Origin: JANWWM01 sp046292465
GTDB lineage: Bacteria > Bacteroidota > Chlorobiia > Chlorobiales > Thermochlorobacteraceae
DNA: 64,000 nt
Assembly: GCA_046292465.1 (NCBI GenBank)
Contig: JBKBRB010000009.1
Span: 30,982 to 94,981 of the forward strand
Direction: 5' to 3'
In this document: positions 1 to 9,552 of the stretch, piece by piece
Numbering within the stretch: position 1 is the first letter of the stretch
How the letters are laid out: each line of letters begins with the position of its first letter
The notes under the pieces: generated by a model
What the model was told of the DNA's origin: nothing
The model's database searches: none
The model's input: the letters and a program-made list of their open reading frames with translations, nothing else
Position numbers and translations under genes: made by a program

Positions 1-354
1 CAAGTCCTTGTCAAGCGTGATGCGAGAGATGGCATAATTATCTTCATGCTCAACGAGAAGCGTGTAGTTGCCGTCGTTATTGCGAATGAAACCCGCGCCG
101 TCAGCCGCGCCGCCAAACACGTATTGTGTGTTGTCGCCAGCAGGTGCAGGAATACGGTCATCACTGCTGATGAGCGTGAAGACTTCAACGCCGTTCATCA
201 CGTCCTTGACCAAGGCAGGCGTAACCGAACGGTTTGCAAGTTGCGCTTGGTAGGGTGCGGCGTTCCCGGCTCCCGAGTCCTCTTTGCAACCCACAAGTGC
301 CGCGCCGCCAATCATAAGCGACGCGAAAGAAGCAAGAATTGAATTGTTTTTCAT
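1..354 (-). CDS. PhoX/DUF839-like lipoprotein, truncated by window edge
   Basis: The first 118 codons of a minus-strand gene are visible; the rest lies outside the window. The N-terminus is a lipoprotein signal with lipobox LVGC at residues 20-23. After it come segments such as FTLISSDDRIPAP, FVFGG-like text and a DGNYTLLVEHED stretch, which resemble the start of PhoX/DUF839 phosphatase-like beta propellers. This family resemblance is inferred from motif style only. The start is ATG at 354. The gene has its own upstream region with a TATCTTTG box (455-448) and a cluster of GTTAA motifs. An OprO/OprP-like porin lies upstream on the same strand, so the pair could serve phosphate acquisition. 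Confidence 0.7.
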   Translation of the reverse strand, partial: MKNNSILASFASLMIGGAALVGCKEDSGAGNAAPYQAQLANRSVTPALVKDVMNGVEVFTLISSDDRIPAPAGDNTQYVFGGAADGAGFIRNNDGNYTLLVEHEDNYAISRITLDKDL

Positions 355-447
355 TATTTGAGATTGTTTGAGATTGTTTGTCAGTATGATATTCTTCTAT
401 GCAGGTGTATAAGGGTGTCGCCATAAAGTTCTGCATAAAATTGGCGC

Positions 448-455
448 AAAGATAT
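448..455 (-). promoter_or_regulatory. Candidate -7 element TATCTTTG
   Basis: On the minus strand this reads TATCTTTG, a perfect match to the Bacteroidota-type TAnnTTTG promoter box. It lies about 95 bases before the ATG of the PhoX-like gene. No good -33 TTTG is seen at the usual distance, so an activator may be needed. The same octamer occurs in the promoter at 38166. Confidence 0.4.
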
Positions 456-476
456 TGGGGGCGATTTTACGCGACG

Positions 477-531
477 GTTAAGACGGTGTTAAATATTGTT
501 TAACACAGCGTATTAACAACAATGCATTAAC
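477..531. promoter_or_regulatory. Cluster of GTTAA motifs with an 8-bp inverted repeat
   Basis: Five GTTAA/TTAAC motifs occur in 55 bases. ATTAAC is at 526-531 and 512-517, TTTAAC at 499-504, GTTAAA at 488-493 and GTTAAG at 477-482. The middle two form perfect 8-bp arms, GTGTTAAA (486-493) and TTTAACAC (499-506), around TATTG. The cluster sits just upstream of the TATCTTTG box, a typical activator position. It could also act as a weak terminator for the upstream porin gene. Confidence 0.45.
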
Positions 532-549
532 GCAACGTATCAAAGCGAA

Positions 550-1737
550 TTAAATCCCGATTTCCATCTGACCACGAAACACAGTGAAGGTTTGTGGCGC
601 AAGTCCGTTCCAAAATCGTCGCTCTGCAAGCGTAATGTCGCCTTGAATTTTGATGGACGGGAGAATGATAATTTTTCCAACGCAAAACGTGGCTTCACGC
701 TGCGCAAAGGCAAATGGCTTGATGCTGGATTGAGGTGTTGTGATTGCAATTCGTCCTGCAAACTCAAACAAGTTTTCAAACACGTATCCTGCTTGAATAT
801 GCCCACCAATGCCGTTGTAAATCAAACGGCGCATGCCGCTCGGCGAGAACTGAATTGGATTGTCGGCATTGCGATAAAGCATCTCGACTTCAAACGACCA
901 CCCGCGATACTTGGCAAGCAAATCCAAAATCCCAGTTTGAATGTTGGTTGGTTCAGAGAGCAGAAATCCGATTTGCGAACTCGTGCGAATCGCATTGTGA
1001 TTGAAGATGTAACTGCCTGCAACCGCAAGTTTGAAGTTGCTTTCGCGGAAGACATCGGACTCGATATAATCGCCACCGTTCTGAAACAGTCCGAATGGAA
1101 GCCACTCAAGACGTGCGGTATAACTTAATCCGCGCCAATCAGGGGTTTGATTGCGCCCTTCACCTGTGGTGAGCGCAAGCGTGAATCGCAGATGGGCATG
1201 GTCGCCGGTTGGTATTTGCGTTCGGAACTGAAAGCCAATATCGCGGTCGACATCGAACAGGACATGGTCAATGCCACGCTCGATGATTTGCAGTCGGAGC
1301 GACGAGATAATTCGCGAGCGATGTGCGGGCAATTTTGCTTGTCCAAATGCCAGCCATGTAGTCGGAGTAAAGTTGTATTGAAGCAGAAGGTCGCGCACCG
1401 GACGGCGATTCAAGTCGCTTTCCTCGATGCGTTGAGGCAAAACATCAAACTCGACGAAGTGCAGTTGAAAGAGGTAGGTGAGTTTAGGCGAGAACAAATT
1501 TCCGGCTGTCCAAATGCGCGCACGGCGGGCGAAAATCTCTTCCTCAAAATCGTTCGCACGAAGTTCGTTGCTCGAGAGTGCCCGCATCTGAACACGCGGA
1601 CGAATGTTCATCGTGAACGTGCTATCGCTCGATGTTAGCCAAATCCCTTCACCCCATTGCGTTTTAATTTTCGGCTGCGCCAACACGCTAAGCGACATGA
1701 AACAAAACAAACTTGCAAGAGATAGCCGCCAAATCAT
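550..1737 (-). CDS. OprO/OprP-type outer-membrane porin
   Basis: A 395-residue protein with a clear signal peptide (MIWRLSLASLFCFMSLSVLAQ). The mature part is an alternating aromatic/polar beta-barrel. It contains text typical of phosphate-selective porin O/P family proteins: FTMNIRPRVQMRA near the start, a RRARIWTAGNLF segment, and a YTARLEWLPFG segment in the middle. The predicted role is an outer-membrane pore for anions or small solutes; the true substrate cannot be read from sequence. It lies 26 bases downstream of the YfhO-like gene on the same strand and may be co-transcribed with it. Confidence 0.65.
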   Translation of the reverse strand: MIWRLSLASLFCFMSLSVLAQPKIKTQWGEGIWLTSSDSTFTMNIRPRVQMRALSSNELRANDFEEEIFARRARIWTAGNLFSPKLTYLFQLHFVEFDVLPQRIEESDLNRRPVRDLLLQYNFTPTTWLAFGQAKLPAHRSRIISSLRLQIIERGIDHVLFDVDRDIGFQFRTQIPTGDHAHLRFTLALTTGEGRNQTPDWRGLSYTARLEWLPFGLFQNGGDYIESDVFRESNFKLAVAGSYIFNHNAIRTSSQIGFLLSEPTNIQTGILDLLAKYRGWSFEVEMLYRNADNPIQFSPSGMRRLIYNGIGGHIQAGYVFENLFEFAGRIAITTPQSSIKPFAFAQREATFCVGKIIILPSIKIQGDITLAERRFWNGLAPQTFTVFRGQMEIGI

Positions 1738-1763
1738 TCTCGTTCAAAATCTTAAACTGCGTT

Positions 1764-4343
1764 TTAAGAGAGATGACTTCCTTCTGACCGATTGCGCCAC
1801 ATCATCACGCCCGACACAATCAAGGCAACAAGAACGAACATATTCGCAAAAATCGCCAACACCTTGCCTGTGTTAAACGCGCTTGATTCATACACAAACT
1901 TCACATCGTGCGTTCCCTTCGGCACAAGCACGCCGCGAAAGGCATAATTGGTTTTGTAGACCGTTGTCTCTCTGCCGTCAATGAAGCACTTCCAGCCTTT
2001 GTCGTAAAAAATTTCGCTTACAAACAGAAAACTATTCGCGCTCGTCTTCACGCTCAACTCGAGGTGATGAATGCCTGCACTTTTAACTTCCACGCTCGAG
2101 AGGCTATCGGGTGCGTCAGCGGTTGGCGCGTCAATTTCGACGAAGGCTTTTTCGCGCGGATTGAAATCTTGCCGCTCAATGTGCTTCAAAATTTCGGGCA
2201 CGGTGGCTTTCTCAACAGATTTCACCAGCCATGCGCGCGGCGTTGGATTTTCGCGCGCCATTACAACTCGACTGCCTTCAAACACCGTCTTGAAGCCTTC
2301 GATCGTTGTTGGCTTATCGACGATGATGTATTTGAGATTGAGCAAATCCATCAAGACGGCATTGGTGAAAAAGGTTGGCGTTTCCGTATTGCCGTTGCCA
2401 AAGAGTTCAATCAAATCTTGATAGATGCGCATTTTCGCACCTTGATAACCGCCGACCGATTCCAAACGGAAATAAGCATACCAATTCGCATCGTTTTCGC
2501 GCAAGAGCGGTAGGATTCTAAATTTCGTTTTGTCTTGCTCGAGAAAGGCAACGTAATCGGGCTTCTCGAAGACTTTCTTTTCGGCTTGGAGGGGCTGTGC
2601 GCCTTTGAGCAGGTCGGCATCGGCACGCCAAAAGTCGACCATCACGACCAAGAGCAACGCGCCTTGAAACACATTTTTTGAGAGCGTGCGGTTGATAAAG
2701 AAATACGCAAGGAGCATCGTTGCGCCCATAATCAAGAGCGAGAGCATCATATCGTTTTTTGCCATATCGAAAATCTTGAACTGCGATTCGTAGGCTTGAA
2801 TCACCGACGGATTTTGATACTGCGCCACAAGTTGCTTGCCTCTGTCGCTTTTAGCAATCTGCTGAATGTAATCTTGCTTGCACCCCGAAAAGCCGAGAAT
2901 GCCAATAAGCGCAACTGCCACGCTTGCATAACTGATTTTTTGAAAGAGCGATTTTAGTTCGTCGCTTGCCGTTTCGCGCATCTCGTAAAGTGCCTTCACG
3001 CCGTAGCCTGCAAGGATACAAGCAGAAAGAGACGTCAAAATCAAAATCATTGATGGTGCGCGGAACTTGTTGAAGAACGGCGCAAAGTAAAAGAGCAAAT
3101 CATAGACCAGCGGGAAATGCTTACCGAACGAGACGACAAGCGCGAATGCACCGACCGCAAACACGGCTTGAACGAACCTATCGCGCCAGTATCGCACCAA
3201 TCCAATGATGGCAAAGATGAGAATCACGACGCCGAAAAATTGCGGACACATCGTGAAAGGTTGCGGTCCCCAATAACTCGCATTGCCGTATCCGAAATAC
3301 GACGGCACGAAAAAGGTCAAGACTTCCTCGATGCCAAACGACCAACTTGTTGCGTAGTCATAACTCAATCCGCCTTTTGAATCGGCTTTGCTTTGCGTCG
3401 ATGTTTGTTCAGTTGCTAATTCGGGATAAATGCTGGTTACGCTTGCCGCGCCGCGAATCGAATAGGGTGAGTATTCGGCGACGGTGAGATAAGTATCCGC
3501 AAACATCATCACCGCCAGCAGTGCCGCTACTGCCATGCCACCTGCACTTCGAAGCCAAGCCACGATGGGCTCTTTTTTAATCAAAGCGTAAATGAGCTCG
3601 ACGAGCAAGTAAATTCCTGCAAAAAGTCCGCCGTAGTAAATCATTTGCACGTGCGTTGAGCCAAAGAGAAGCGAGAGCACACACGAGAGCAGTGCCGTAT
3701 TGAGCAACAAGGATTTCCAATTTTCCGATTGGCGCAATCGTTCTGCAAAGACGAGCAAATAAGGGTAAAGCGAGGCGGCAGTGATTTTCGTGTTATGTCC
3801 GACCGTAATCCACACCACCGAGAGCGTTGCCAGCACTGCGCCGATTGCACCGATGAGCGATTGAAACGGCGAACATTGCTTTGTGCGCAAGAGCCAATAG
3901 ATTCCCGCACCGAAGACAAAGTAAAACAAGACGACAGATACGCTCTTTGGGGTTGCGGTTATCGCCGTGAAAACTTTTACGATGCCTTTCCAAACCACAA
4001 TGTAAGTAACATCATACCACCGCTCTGCCTGAACGAACAGACTGCCGAGCGACGGCATGCCGCTGAACACAAATGGAATCCATTGCGGCTGAATGCCCTC
4101 AGCTTTGGCGTCATTGACGAAAGTTTGAGTTGCTAATGAAGCCGTGTTATCGGGCACAACAAACGATTTGCCTTGAAACACAATTGGCGCAAAAAAAATC
4201 AAAGTAAGAAGCAAGAGAAATAGCAACGCGGCAAGGTCTTGATATTTTTCAGGAATGAGCGATATTTCAGGCGCGAGTGTCTTTTTAGGCTTCGAGGATT
4301 TTGGCGTTGATGACTTTGAACTTTGCGTCTTTGATTGCGGCAT
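1764..4343 (-). CDS. YfhO-family polytopic membrane protein
   Basis: An 859-residue integral membrane protein with about a dozen hydrophobic segments after a short Lys/Ser/Pro-rich cytoplasmic N-terminus (residues 1-35). The segment near residue 95 (QWIPFVFSGMPSLGS) and the soluble C-terminal third ending in LFVSEIFYDKGWKCFIDGRE are hallmarks of bacterial YfhO/DUF6044-like proteins. These belong to the GT-C fold group and are linked to glycosylation of lipoteichoic acid or other envelope polymers. It is divergent from the methyltransferase at 4452. Its substrate in a Gram-negative phototroph is unknown. Confidence 0.75.
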   Translation of the reverse strand: MPQSKTQSSKSSTPKSSKPKKTLAPEISLIPEKYQDLAALLFLLLLTLIFFAPIVFQGKSFVVPDNTASLATQTFVNDAKAEGIQPQWIPFVFSGMPSLGSLFVQAERWYDVTYIVVWKGIVKVFTAITATPKSVSVVLFYFVFGAGIYWLLRTKQCSPFQSLIGAIGAVLATLSVVWITVGHNTKITAASLYPYLLVFAERLRQSENWKSLLLNTALLSCVLSLLFGSTHVQMIYYGGLFAGIYLLVELIYALIKKEPIVAWLRSAGGMAVAALLAVMMFADTYLTVAEYSPYSIRGAASVTSIYPELATEQTSTQSKADSKGGLSYDYATSWSFGIEEVLTFFVPSYFGYGNASYWGPQPFTMCPQFFGVVILIFAIIGLVRYWRDRFVQAVFAVGAFALVVSFGKHFPLVYDLLFYFAPFFNKFRAPSMILILTSLSACILAGYGVKALYEMRETASDELKSLFQKISYASVAVALIGILGFSGCKQDYIQQIAKSDRGKQLVAQYQNPSVIQAYESQFKIFDMAKNDMMLSLLIMGATMLLAYFFINRTLSKNVFQGALLLVVMVDFWRADADLLKGAQPLQAEKKVFEKPDYVAFLEQDKTKFRILPLLRENDANWYAYFRLESVGGYQGAKMRIYQDLIELFGNGNTETPTFFTNAVLMDLLNLKYIIVDKPTTIEGFKTVFEGSRVVMARENPTPRAWLVKSVEKATVPEILKHIERQDFNPREKAFVEIDAPTADAPDSLSSVEVKSAGIHHLELSVKTSANSFLFVSEIFYDKGWKCFIDGRETTVYKTNYAFRGVLVPKGTHDVKFVYESSAFNTGKVLAIFANMFVLVALIVSGVMMWRNRSEGSHLS

Positions 4344-4451
4344 TTGTGTTTATCTTAGATGACTGCAAAAATTGTTCTGCAAATCTACAAAAGGAATCTT
4401 TCATCGCGTATTTTTCCTAAATCAACCTTCAAACATAACCAACTCTACCAA

Positions 4452-5411
4452 ATGCCTACTTGCATCATCTGCGGACATTCACACACTTCTTCTACTTACT
4501 ACACAGCCAAAGAAATGATGTTCGGCATGCGGGATACCTTCACTTATTTTGAGTGCGAACACTGCGGTTGCGTTCAGATTGTAAAGCCACCCGACGACCT
4601 CTCAAAATACTATCCGCAGACTTACTACTCGTATCATGCAACGCCTGTGATTGACCCACCTTTGAAACGATTTTTGAAAAAACAACGCACGAACTTTGTT
4701 CTGACGGGTAAAGGACTTATCGGTTGGCTGATACAACAGATTGAACGTGTGCCCGATATTTTGAAGTGGGTGAAACATTCATCGCTCAACCTTGATTCAA
4801 AAATTTTAGACGTCGGGTGCGGAGCCGGCATTCTTCTGCTTCAACTGCAACGATTGGGCTTCAAACATCTGGAAGGCGTCGACCCATTTTTGGCTAATGA
4901 CATTTTCTACGACAGTGGCGTGAAGATATGGAAGAAAGAACTCAAAGACATGACAGGCTCTTTCGACCTCATTATGTTTCATCATTCGTTGGAGCATATT
5001 CCAACGCCGCAGACTTACTTAGAAAATGCGCGAAAACTGCTCACGCCAAACGGCGTTGTGCTCATTCGCGTGCCTATTGCAGGCACGGCTTGGAAACACT
5101 ATGGTGTTAATTGGGTTCAACTCGACCCGCCGCGTCATCTCTTTCTGCCAACCATCAAGAGCATGAACCTTTTAGCCGAACAGTGTGGATTTGAGATTTT
5201 CAAGACCGAATTTGACTCGTCCGATTTTCAGTTTTGGGGCAGCGAACAATACATCAAAGAGATACCACTCAACGACCCTCGTTCTTACTCGAAAAATCCT
5301 AAACAGTCAATTTTTTCAAGTACCGACATTGCGACTTTCAAAGCGCGCGCCGAAGCCCTGAACCGCGAAGAACAAGGCGACTCTGCATGTTTTTATCTCC
5401 GTAAAATTTAG
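4452..5411 (+). CDS. Class I SAM methyltransferase with N-terminal zinc ribbon
   Basis: The ORF opens at 4359, but I place the start at 4452 (MPTCIICGHSH), which begins at the conserved Cys-rich domain and gives 319 residues. CxxC pairs near residues 4-7 and 34-37 form a zinc ribbon. The SAM-binding motif I is ILDVGCGAGILLLQL, followed by a DLIMFHHSLEHI motif typical of Methyltransf_23-type enzymes of sugar or polysaccharide clusters. The target is not known. The stop overlaps the convergent glycosyltransferase stop by four bases. A possible TATCTTAG promoter box lies at 4351-4358. Confidence 0.75.
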   Translation: MPTCIICGHSHTSSTYYTAKEMMFGMRDTFTYFECEHCGCVQIVKPPDDLSKYYPQTYYSYHATPVIDPPLKRFLKKQRTNFVLTGKGLIGWLIQQIERVPDILKWVKHSSLNLDSKILDVGCGAGILLLQLQRLGFKHLEGVDPFLANDIFYDSGVKIWKKELKDMTGSFDLIMFHHSLEHIPTPQTYLENARKLLTPNGVVLIRVPIAGTAWKHYGVNWVQLDPPRHLFLPTIKSMNLLAEQCGFEIFKTEFDSSDFQFWGSEQYIKEIPLNDPRSYSKNPKQSIFSSTDIATFKARAEALNREEQGDSACFYLRKI

Positions 5412-6409
5412 CCAAGATAGGAGAGAAGTTTTTCTTTCATCACCTGATGACTGAACTTTTGCAGATTCTCTTCGGAAACTTCTGCCACTGTTTTGTAGAA
5501 GGTCGGGTCGTCTAACAGTCGTTTTCCAAGTTCAATCGCCTCTTTGAGTTGAAATTCATTTTCTAAGGTGGTATGAGGAAATAACTCTTCAGCGTGCCCT
5601 GTTGAGCGCGTTGTGATGATGGGCACTTGCAACGCGGCGGCATCTAAGACATACCTGCCCCAAGTAAATCGGTCATCAAGGTTAATCCACAGTAATGATG
5701 CCGCGTTGTCTGTAAGATGTTGCTCAATTCCGACTTCTCTGTATATCGTCAGTGCGTCATCAGCATAAACCTTTTTGACAAAATCGGAATACTTGTTCGG
5801 ATTAAACGAGCGGTGTAAAACCCAATTTTCTTTTATCGTCCCGAACTTGCGCGTAATGCGCCGTTCATAGCCATAGTATTCAATGCCAAGATTTTTCGCC
5901 ACAAAATAATCGTTCCACCGCTTGGAAAGCATTGGGCAAATAAATGCGCGTCGAAGTCGCTTTTCAATCGGCACGCGCAATTTTACAACATTGTCAATCG
6001 GATAAGGAATGCCGATATATGCACACGGCTTTGAGGTGAATGCCTGAAAAAAAGAAACCGTGTGGCGATTAATCACATTTACAAAATCTGATGCGTCTAA
6101 CGCTCTACGAATGAAAGGTAAAGGTTTCAAATAATCAGTAGCAGAGCCTTCTATCAGCGAGACCCACTTAACCGATGCAGGGCGGCTTTCAGCCAGTGAA
6201 ACAATTTTTGGCAAATAATTCACCCCGATATGATTCGTATTTGCAATGACTAAATCATACTGTGCAATATCCTTTGGTGTTACTTCATCATAACCGATGT
6301 AATCGCCTTCAAATGCATAGACCCACGCTTCTACGCCGTTTTCAGTGCCGTATCGCCGTCCTTTTGCAGACCACCTTCCGTGAGTTGAAGCCATTAACAA
6401 AGCACGCAT
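5408..6409 (-). CDS. GT-B glycosyltransferase
   Basis: A 333-residue cytosolic protein. The C-terminal half has the donor-binding pattern of GT-B enzymes (GRYVLDAAALQVPIITTRS, then a conserved acidic GHAEELFP segment). The N-terminal half has a Rossmann-like layout with DLVIANTNHIG. The exact GT family cannot be assigned by eye. It is the last gene of the long minus-strand array and meets the methyltransferase gene tail to tail with a 4-base overlap, so no terminator fits between them. The neighbouring methyltransferase and YfhO protein suggest envelope glycan work. Confidence 0.6.
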   Translation of the reverse strand: MRALLMASTHGRWSAKGRRYGTENGVEAWVYAFEGDYIGYDEVTPKDIAQYDLVIANTNHIGVNYLPKIVSLAESRPASVKWVSLIEGSATDYLKPLPFIRRALDASDFVNVINRHTVSFFQAFTSKPCAYIGIPYPIDNVVKLRVPIEKRLRRAFICPMLSKRWNDYFVAKNLGIEYYGYERRITRKFGTIKENWVLHRSFNPNKYSDFVKKVYADDALTIYREVGIEQHLTDNAASLLWINLDDRFTWGRYVLDAAALQVPIITTRSTGHAEELFPHTTLENEFQLKEAIELGKRLLDDPTFYKTVAEVSEENLQKFSHQVMKEKLLSYLG

Positions 6410-6437
6410 TGATATCCTTCAGATTTGGGTTATTCTC

Positions 6438-8567
6438 TTAGTTTTTGTCGTTAAATTTTGGCGTAATACCAAGATTGTAAAAAAGAAACGCATACACATC
6501 GGTCGTTTCTTCAATGGCTTTTTCGGTCGAGCTTGCGCCGTGCCCCGATTTTACCGCAATGCGAATGAGCACAGGATTTTCGCCACGATGCTTTTCTTGC
6601 AATGCCGCCGCAAATTTGAACGAGTGCGCAGGCACTACGCGGTCGTCGTGGTCGGCAGTCGTAATCAATGTTGCAGGATAGGAAACGCCTTCTTTCAAAT
6701 TGTGAAGCGGTGAGTAGCGGTAAAGGTATTCAAACTCTTCTTTGCTGGCTTCGCTCGAGCCATATTCGGCAATCCAGTTCCAGCCAATCGTGAATTTTTG
6801 AAAGCGCAGCATGTCCATCACGCCGACGGCAGGCAAGGCAACCTTGAAAAGTTCAGGACGCTGACACATCACGGCGCCAACAAGCAAGCCACCATTTGAG
6901 CCGCCGCGCATCGCTAATTTTTCCGAGCACGTGTATTTTTCTTTGATGAGATACTCTGCGCCCGCAATAAAATCATCAAACACATTTTGCTTGTTGAACT
7001 TCATGCCGGCTTGGTGCCACGCCTCGCCATATTCGTTGCCACCGCGCAAATTCACCTGCGCATAAATCACCCCTTGCTCCAAGAGCGCAATGTTGAGCGG
7101 ATTGAACGACGGCAACAAACTCACATTGAATCCGCCGTAGCCATACATCAGCGTTGGGTTATTTCCATCTTGCACAATGCCTTTTTTATACACCAAAAAC
7201 ATCGGGACTTTCGTGCCATCTTTGCTTGTGAAAAAGACTTGCTTGGTTTCGTAGTCTTCGGGATTGAATTTCAGTTCAGGCTTGCGGAAAACGGTCGAGG
7301 TTTTGGACGCAATGTCGTAGCGATAAATCGTCGGCGGGAATGTAAAAGAGGTGAATGTGTAGAAAACGAACTTATCATCGGCTTCTCCGCTGAATCCGCT
7401 GGCAGTGCCGAGTGCAGGCAATTCCACTTCATTTTCAAAAGTGCCATCGAGCGCGTGAACATAGACGCGCGTCGAAACGTCTTTCATGTAGAGTGCAAAA
7501 ATTTTTCCGCCGCCTGTTGTAACATATTGCAAGGCTTCGGGCTTTTCGGCAATCACAGTTTGCCAATTTTTCATATCAGGATTCTTGGAAGAGCATCGCA
7601 TGACCTTTTCATTCGGCGCATCGTGATTTGTTGTGATGAGAAAATCGTCGCCGACGTTGTCGACAATGCTGTAAGAGAAATCCGTAATCTCACTAACGAT
7701 GGGCTTAAAGTTTTTTTCGCCACGCCGTTTGAAGTAAAGTGCGTTGCCTTGCTTTCCTGTTCCTCTGTCGGAAATGCTCAAAAAAGTGAATTGTTCATCT
7801 TCGCTTGTGAAGGCAAAGTGGAAGCGTTGCGGGTGTGCTTTGTCTTCAAAAACAAGTTCATCTTGTGATTGCGGTGTGCCAACCTTGTGATAATAAACTT
7901 GATGAAATTCGTTTTTCGCCGAGAGTTCCTTTTTATCTGACGGTTCAGGATAGCGGCTGTAATAAAAGCCATCGCCTTCCCAAGCAATGCCCGAGACCTT
8001 CACCCAGTTGAGCGTATCGGGAAGTTGCTTTTTCGTGGCGAGTTCCATCACGTAATACGTTTGCCAGTCCGAGCCCCCTTTGGAAATGCCGTAGGCGGCA
8101 TATTTAGCATCTTTGGAAACGGCAAATGCACCTAAGCGCGATGTGCCATCTTCGGAAAAAGTGTTCGGGTCTAAGAGCACTTCGGGCGTGCCGTCAAGTC
8201 CTTTTTGAATGTAGAGCACGCTTTGATTTTGCAAGCCATCGTTTTTGTAGAAGAAAAAGTAATCGCCCTTGCGGAACGGCGCGGAGTATTTCGGGTAGTT
8301 GTAAATCTCCGTCAGGCGTGCTTTGAGCGCATTGCGAAACGGGATTTTTTCCAAATAGCCAAAAGTTACTTTGTTTTGCGCTTCAACCCATTTGGCAGTG
8401 GCTTCAGACGTATCGTCCTCGAGCCAGCGATAATCGTCGCGCACTTCTGTGCCAAAGTAGTTGTCAACTTGATTGACTTTCTCGGTTTTTGGATAATTCA
8501 ATTTTGGTGATGAGCAGTCGAGTGTGAGCAAAGTAAGCATGGCGATAAGTGAAAGTTGTATCCGCAT
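6438..8567 (-). CDS. Prolyl oligopeptidase (S9A serine peptidase)
   Basis: A 709-residue protein close to the family's usual size. The N-terminal seven-bladed propeller starts with DNYFGTEVRDDYRWLED, and the alpha/beta-hydrolase domain is at the C-terminus. The catalytic serine is in GGSNGG (Ser557), the aspartate in TADHDDRVVP (about 639-642) and the histidine in KSGHG (His676). It cleaves short peptides after proline. The N-terminus (MRIQLSLIAMLTLLTLDCSS) is an export signal with a Cys at residue 18, but Asp at -1 is a poor lipobox, so lipid attachment is uncertain. It lies 7 bases downstream of hemB and is probably co-transcribed with it. Confidence 0.93.
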   Translation of the reverse strand: MRIQLSLIAMLTLLTLDCSSPKLNYPKTEKVNQVDNYFGTEVRDDYRWLEDDTSEATAKWVEAQNKVTFGYLEKIPFRNALKARLTEIYNYPKYSAPFRKGDYFFFYKNDGLQNQSVLYIQKGLDGTPEVLLDPNTFSEDGTSRLGAFAVSKDAKYAAYGISKGGSDWQTYYVMELATKKQLPDTLNWVKVSGIAWEGDGFYYSRYPEPSDKKELSAKNEFHQVYYHKVGTPQSQDELVFEDKAHPQRFHFAFTSEDEQFTFLSISDRGTGKQGNALYFKRRGEKNFKPIVSEITDFSYSIVDNVGDDFLITTNHDAPNEKVMRCSSKNPDMKNWQTVIAEKPEALQYVTTGGGKIFALYMKDVSTRVYVHALDGTFENEVELPALGTASGFSGEADDKFVFYTFTSFTFPPTIYRYDIASKTSTVFRKPELKFNPEDYETKQVFFTSKDGTKVPMFLVYKKGIVQDGNNPTLMYGYGGFNVSLLPSFNPLNIALLEQGVIYAQVNLRGGNEYGEAWHQAGMKFNKQNVFDDFIAGAEYLIKEKYTCSEKLAMRGGSNGGLLVGAVMCQRPELFKVALPAVGVMDMLRFQKFTIGWNWIAEYGSSEASKEEFEYLYRYSPLHNLKEGVSYPATLITTADHDDRVVPAHSFKFAAALQEKHRGENPVLIRIAVKSGHGASSTEKAIEETTDVYAFLFYNLGITPKFNDKN

Positions 8568-8574
8568 TGTGAAG

Positions 8575-9552
8575 TCAGGATTGTTTGAGAAGTTTTGCCG
8601 CTTCTATGGCAAAGTAGGTAAAAATAAGTTTTGCGCCTGCTCGTTTCATTGATAGAAGCGTTTCCATCATCACACGCTCGCCATCAATCCAGCCGTTTTG
8701 TGCCGCCGCTTTTATCATCGAGTATTCACCTGAGACGTTATAGACGGCAATCGGCGTCTCGATTCGCTCACGCGCACGACGCACAATATCCAAATACACC
8801 ATTGCAGGCTTGACCATCACAATATCTGCGCCTTCGGAAATATCGAGCTCGATTTCGCGCATGGCTTCGTCTGAATTGGCAGGGTTCATTTGATAGGTTT
8901 TCTTATCGCCGAACTTCGGAGCGGAGTGCAACGCCTCGCGGAACGGCGCATAAAAACTCGACGCATATTTGGCTGAATACGCCATAATCGCCACATCGAT
9001 AAATCCTTCGTCGTCCAATGCTTCGCGAATTGCGCCGACTCTGCCGTCCATCATATCACTTGGCGCAACCACATCGGCACCGCATTCCGCATGCGAACAC
9101 GCCATTTGGCAAAGCACTTCAACGGTTTCGTCGTTCAAAATTTTTCCATCTTTCACTAAGCCGTCGTGTCCGTGCGAGGTGAAAGGGTCTAAGGCAATGT
9201 CGGTCATCACACAAAGGTCGGGAAATTCTTTTTTAATGGCGCGAATGCCGCGTTGAATCAAGCCTTTTGGGTTCAAGGCTTCCGAGCCAGTATCGTCTTT
9301 TTTATCGGGAACGCCGAATAAGTCAATGGCTTTAATGCCGAGTGCTTGCAACGCTTCACACACTTTAAGCGCGTTGTCAATGGAGTAGCGAAAGATGTTC
9401 GGCATAGAGGCAACTTCTTCTTGCTTGTTTTTGCCTTCGATGAGAAAGAGCGGAAAGACAAAATCGCTCGTGTGGAGCGTTGTCTCTTGGGTTAAATCGC
9501 GAATGGCTTTTGAGGCGCGGAGTCGGCGCGGGCGATGCGTTAGGTCAAGCAT
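8575..9552 (-). CDS. hemB: Delta-aminolevulinic acid dehydratase (porphobilinogen synthase)
   Basis: This enzyme condenses two 5-aminolevulinate molecules to porphobilinogen, the common precursor of haem, cobalamin and bacteriochlorophyll. The 325-residue length is normal. The Schiff-base lysines are Lys195 (AYSAKYASSFY) and Lys248 (MVKPAM). The metal loop DIALDPFTSHGHDG (118-131) has Asp/Ala/Asp in place of the Zn-binding cysteine triad, so this is the magnesium-dependent, non-zinc type. The start overlaps the nadD end by 8 bases. Other tetrapyrrole genes are absent nearby, apart from hemW far away. Confidence 0.97.
   Translation of the reverse strand: MLDLTHRPRRLRASKAIRDLTQETTLHTSDFVFPLFLIEGKNKQEEVASMPNIFRYSIDNALKVCEALQALGIKAIDLFGVPDKKDDTGSEALNPKGLIQRGIRAIKKEFPDLCVMTDIALDPFTSHGHDGLVKDGKILNDETVEVLCQMACSHAECGADVVAPSDMMDGRVGAIREALDDEGFIDVAIMAYSAKYASSFYAPFREALHSAPKFGDKKTYQMNPANSDEAMREIELDISEGADIVMVKPAMVYLDIVRRARERIETPIAVYNVSGEYSMIKAAAQNGWIDGERVMMETLLSMKRAGAKLIFTYFAIEAAKLLKQS

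Noticed and set aside
6987..7868. 293-codon plus-strand ORF inside prolyl oligopeptidase
   Set aside because: It is antisense to a well-supported enzyme gene and shows no recognisable protein features.
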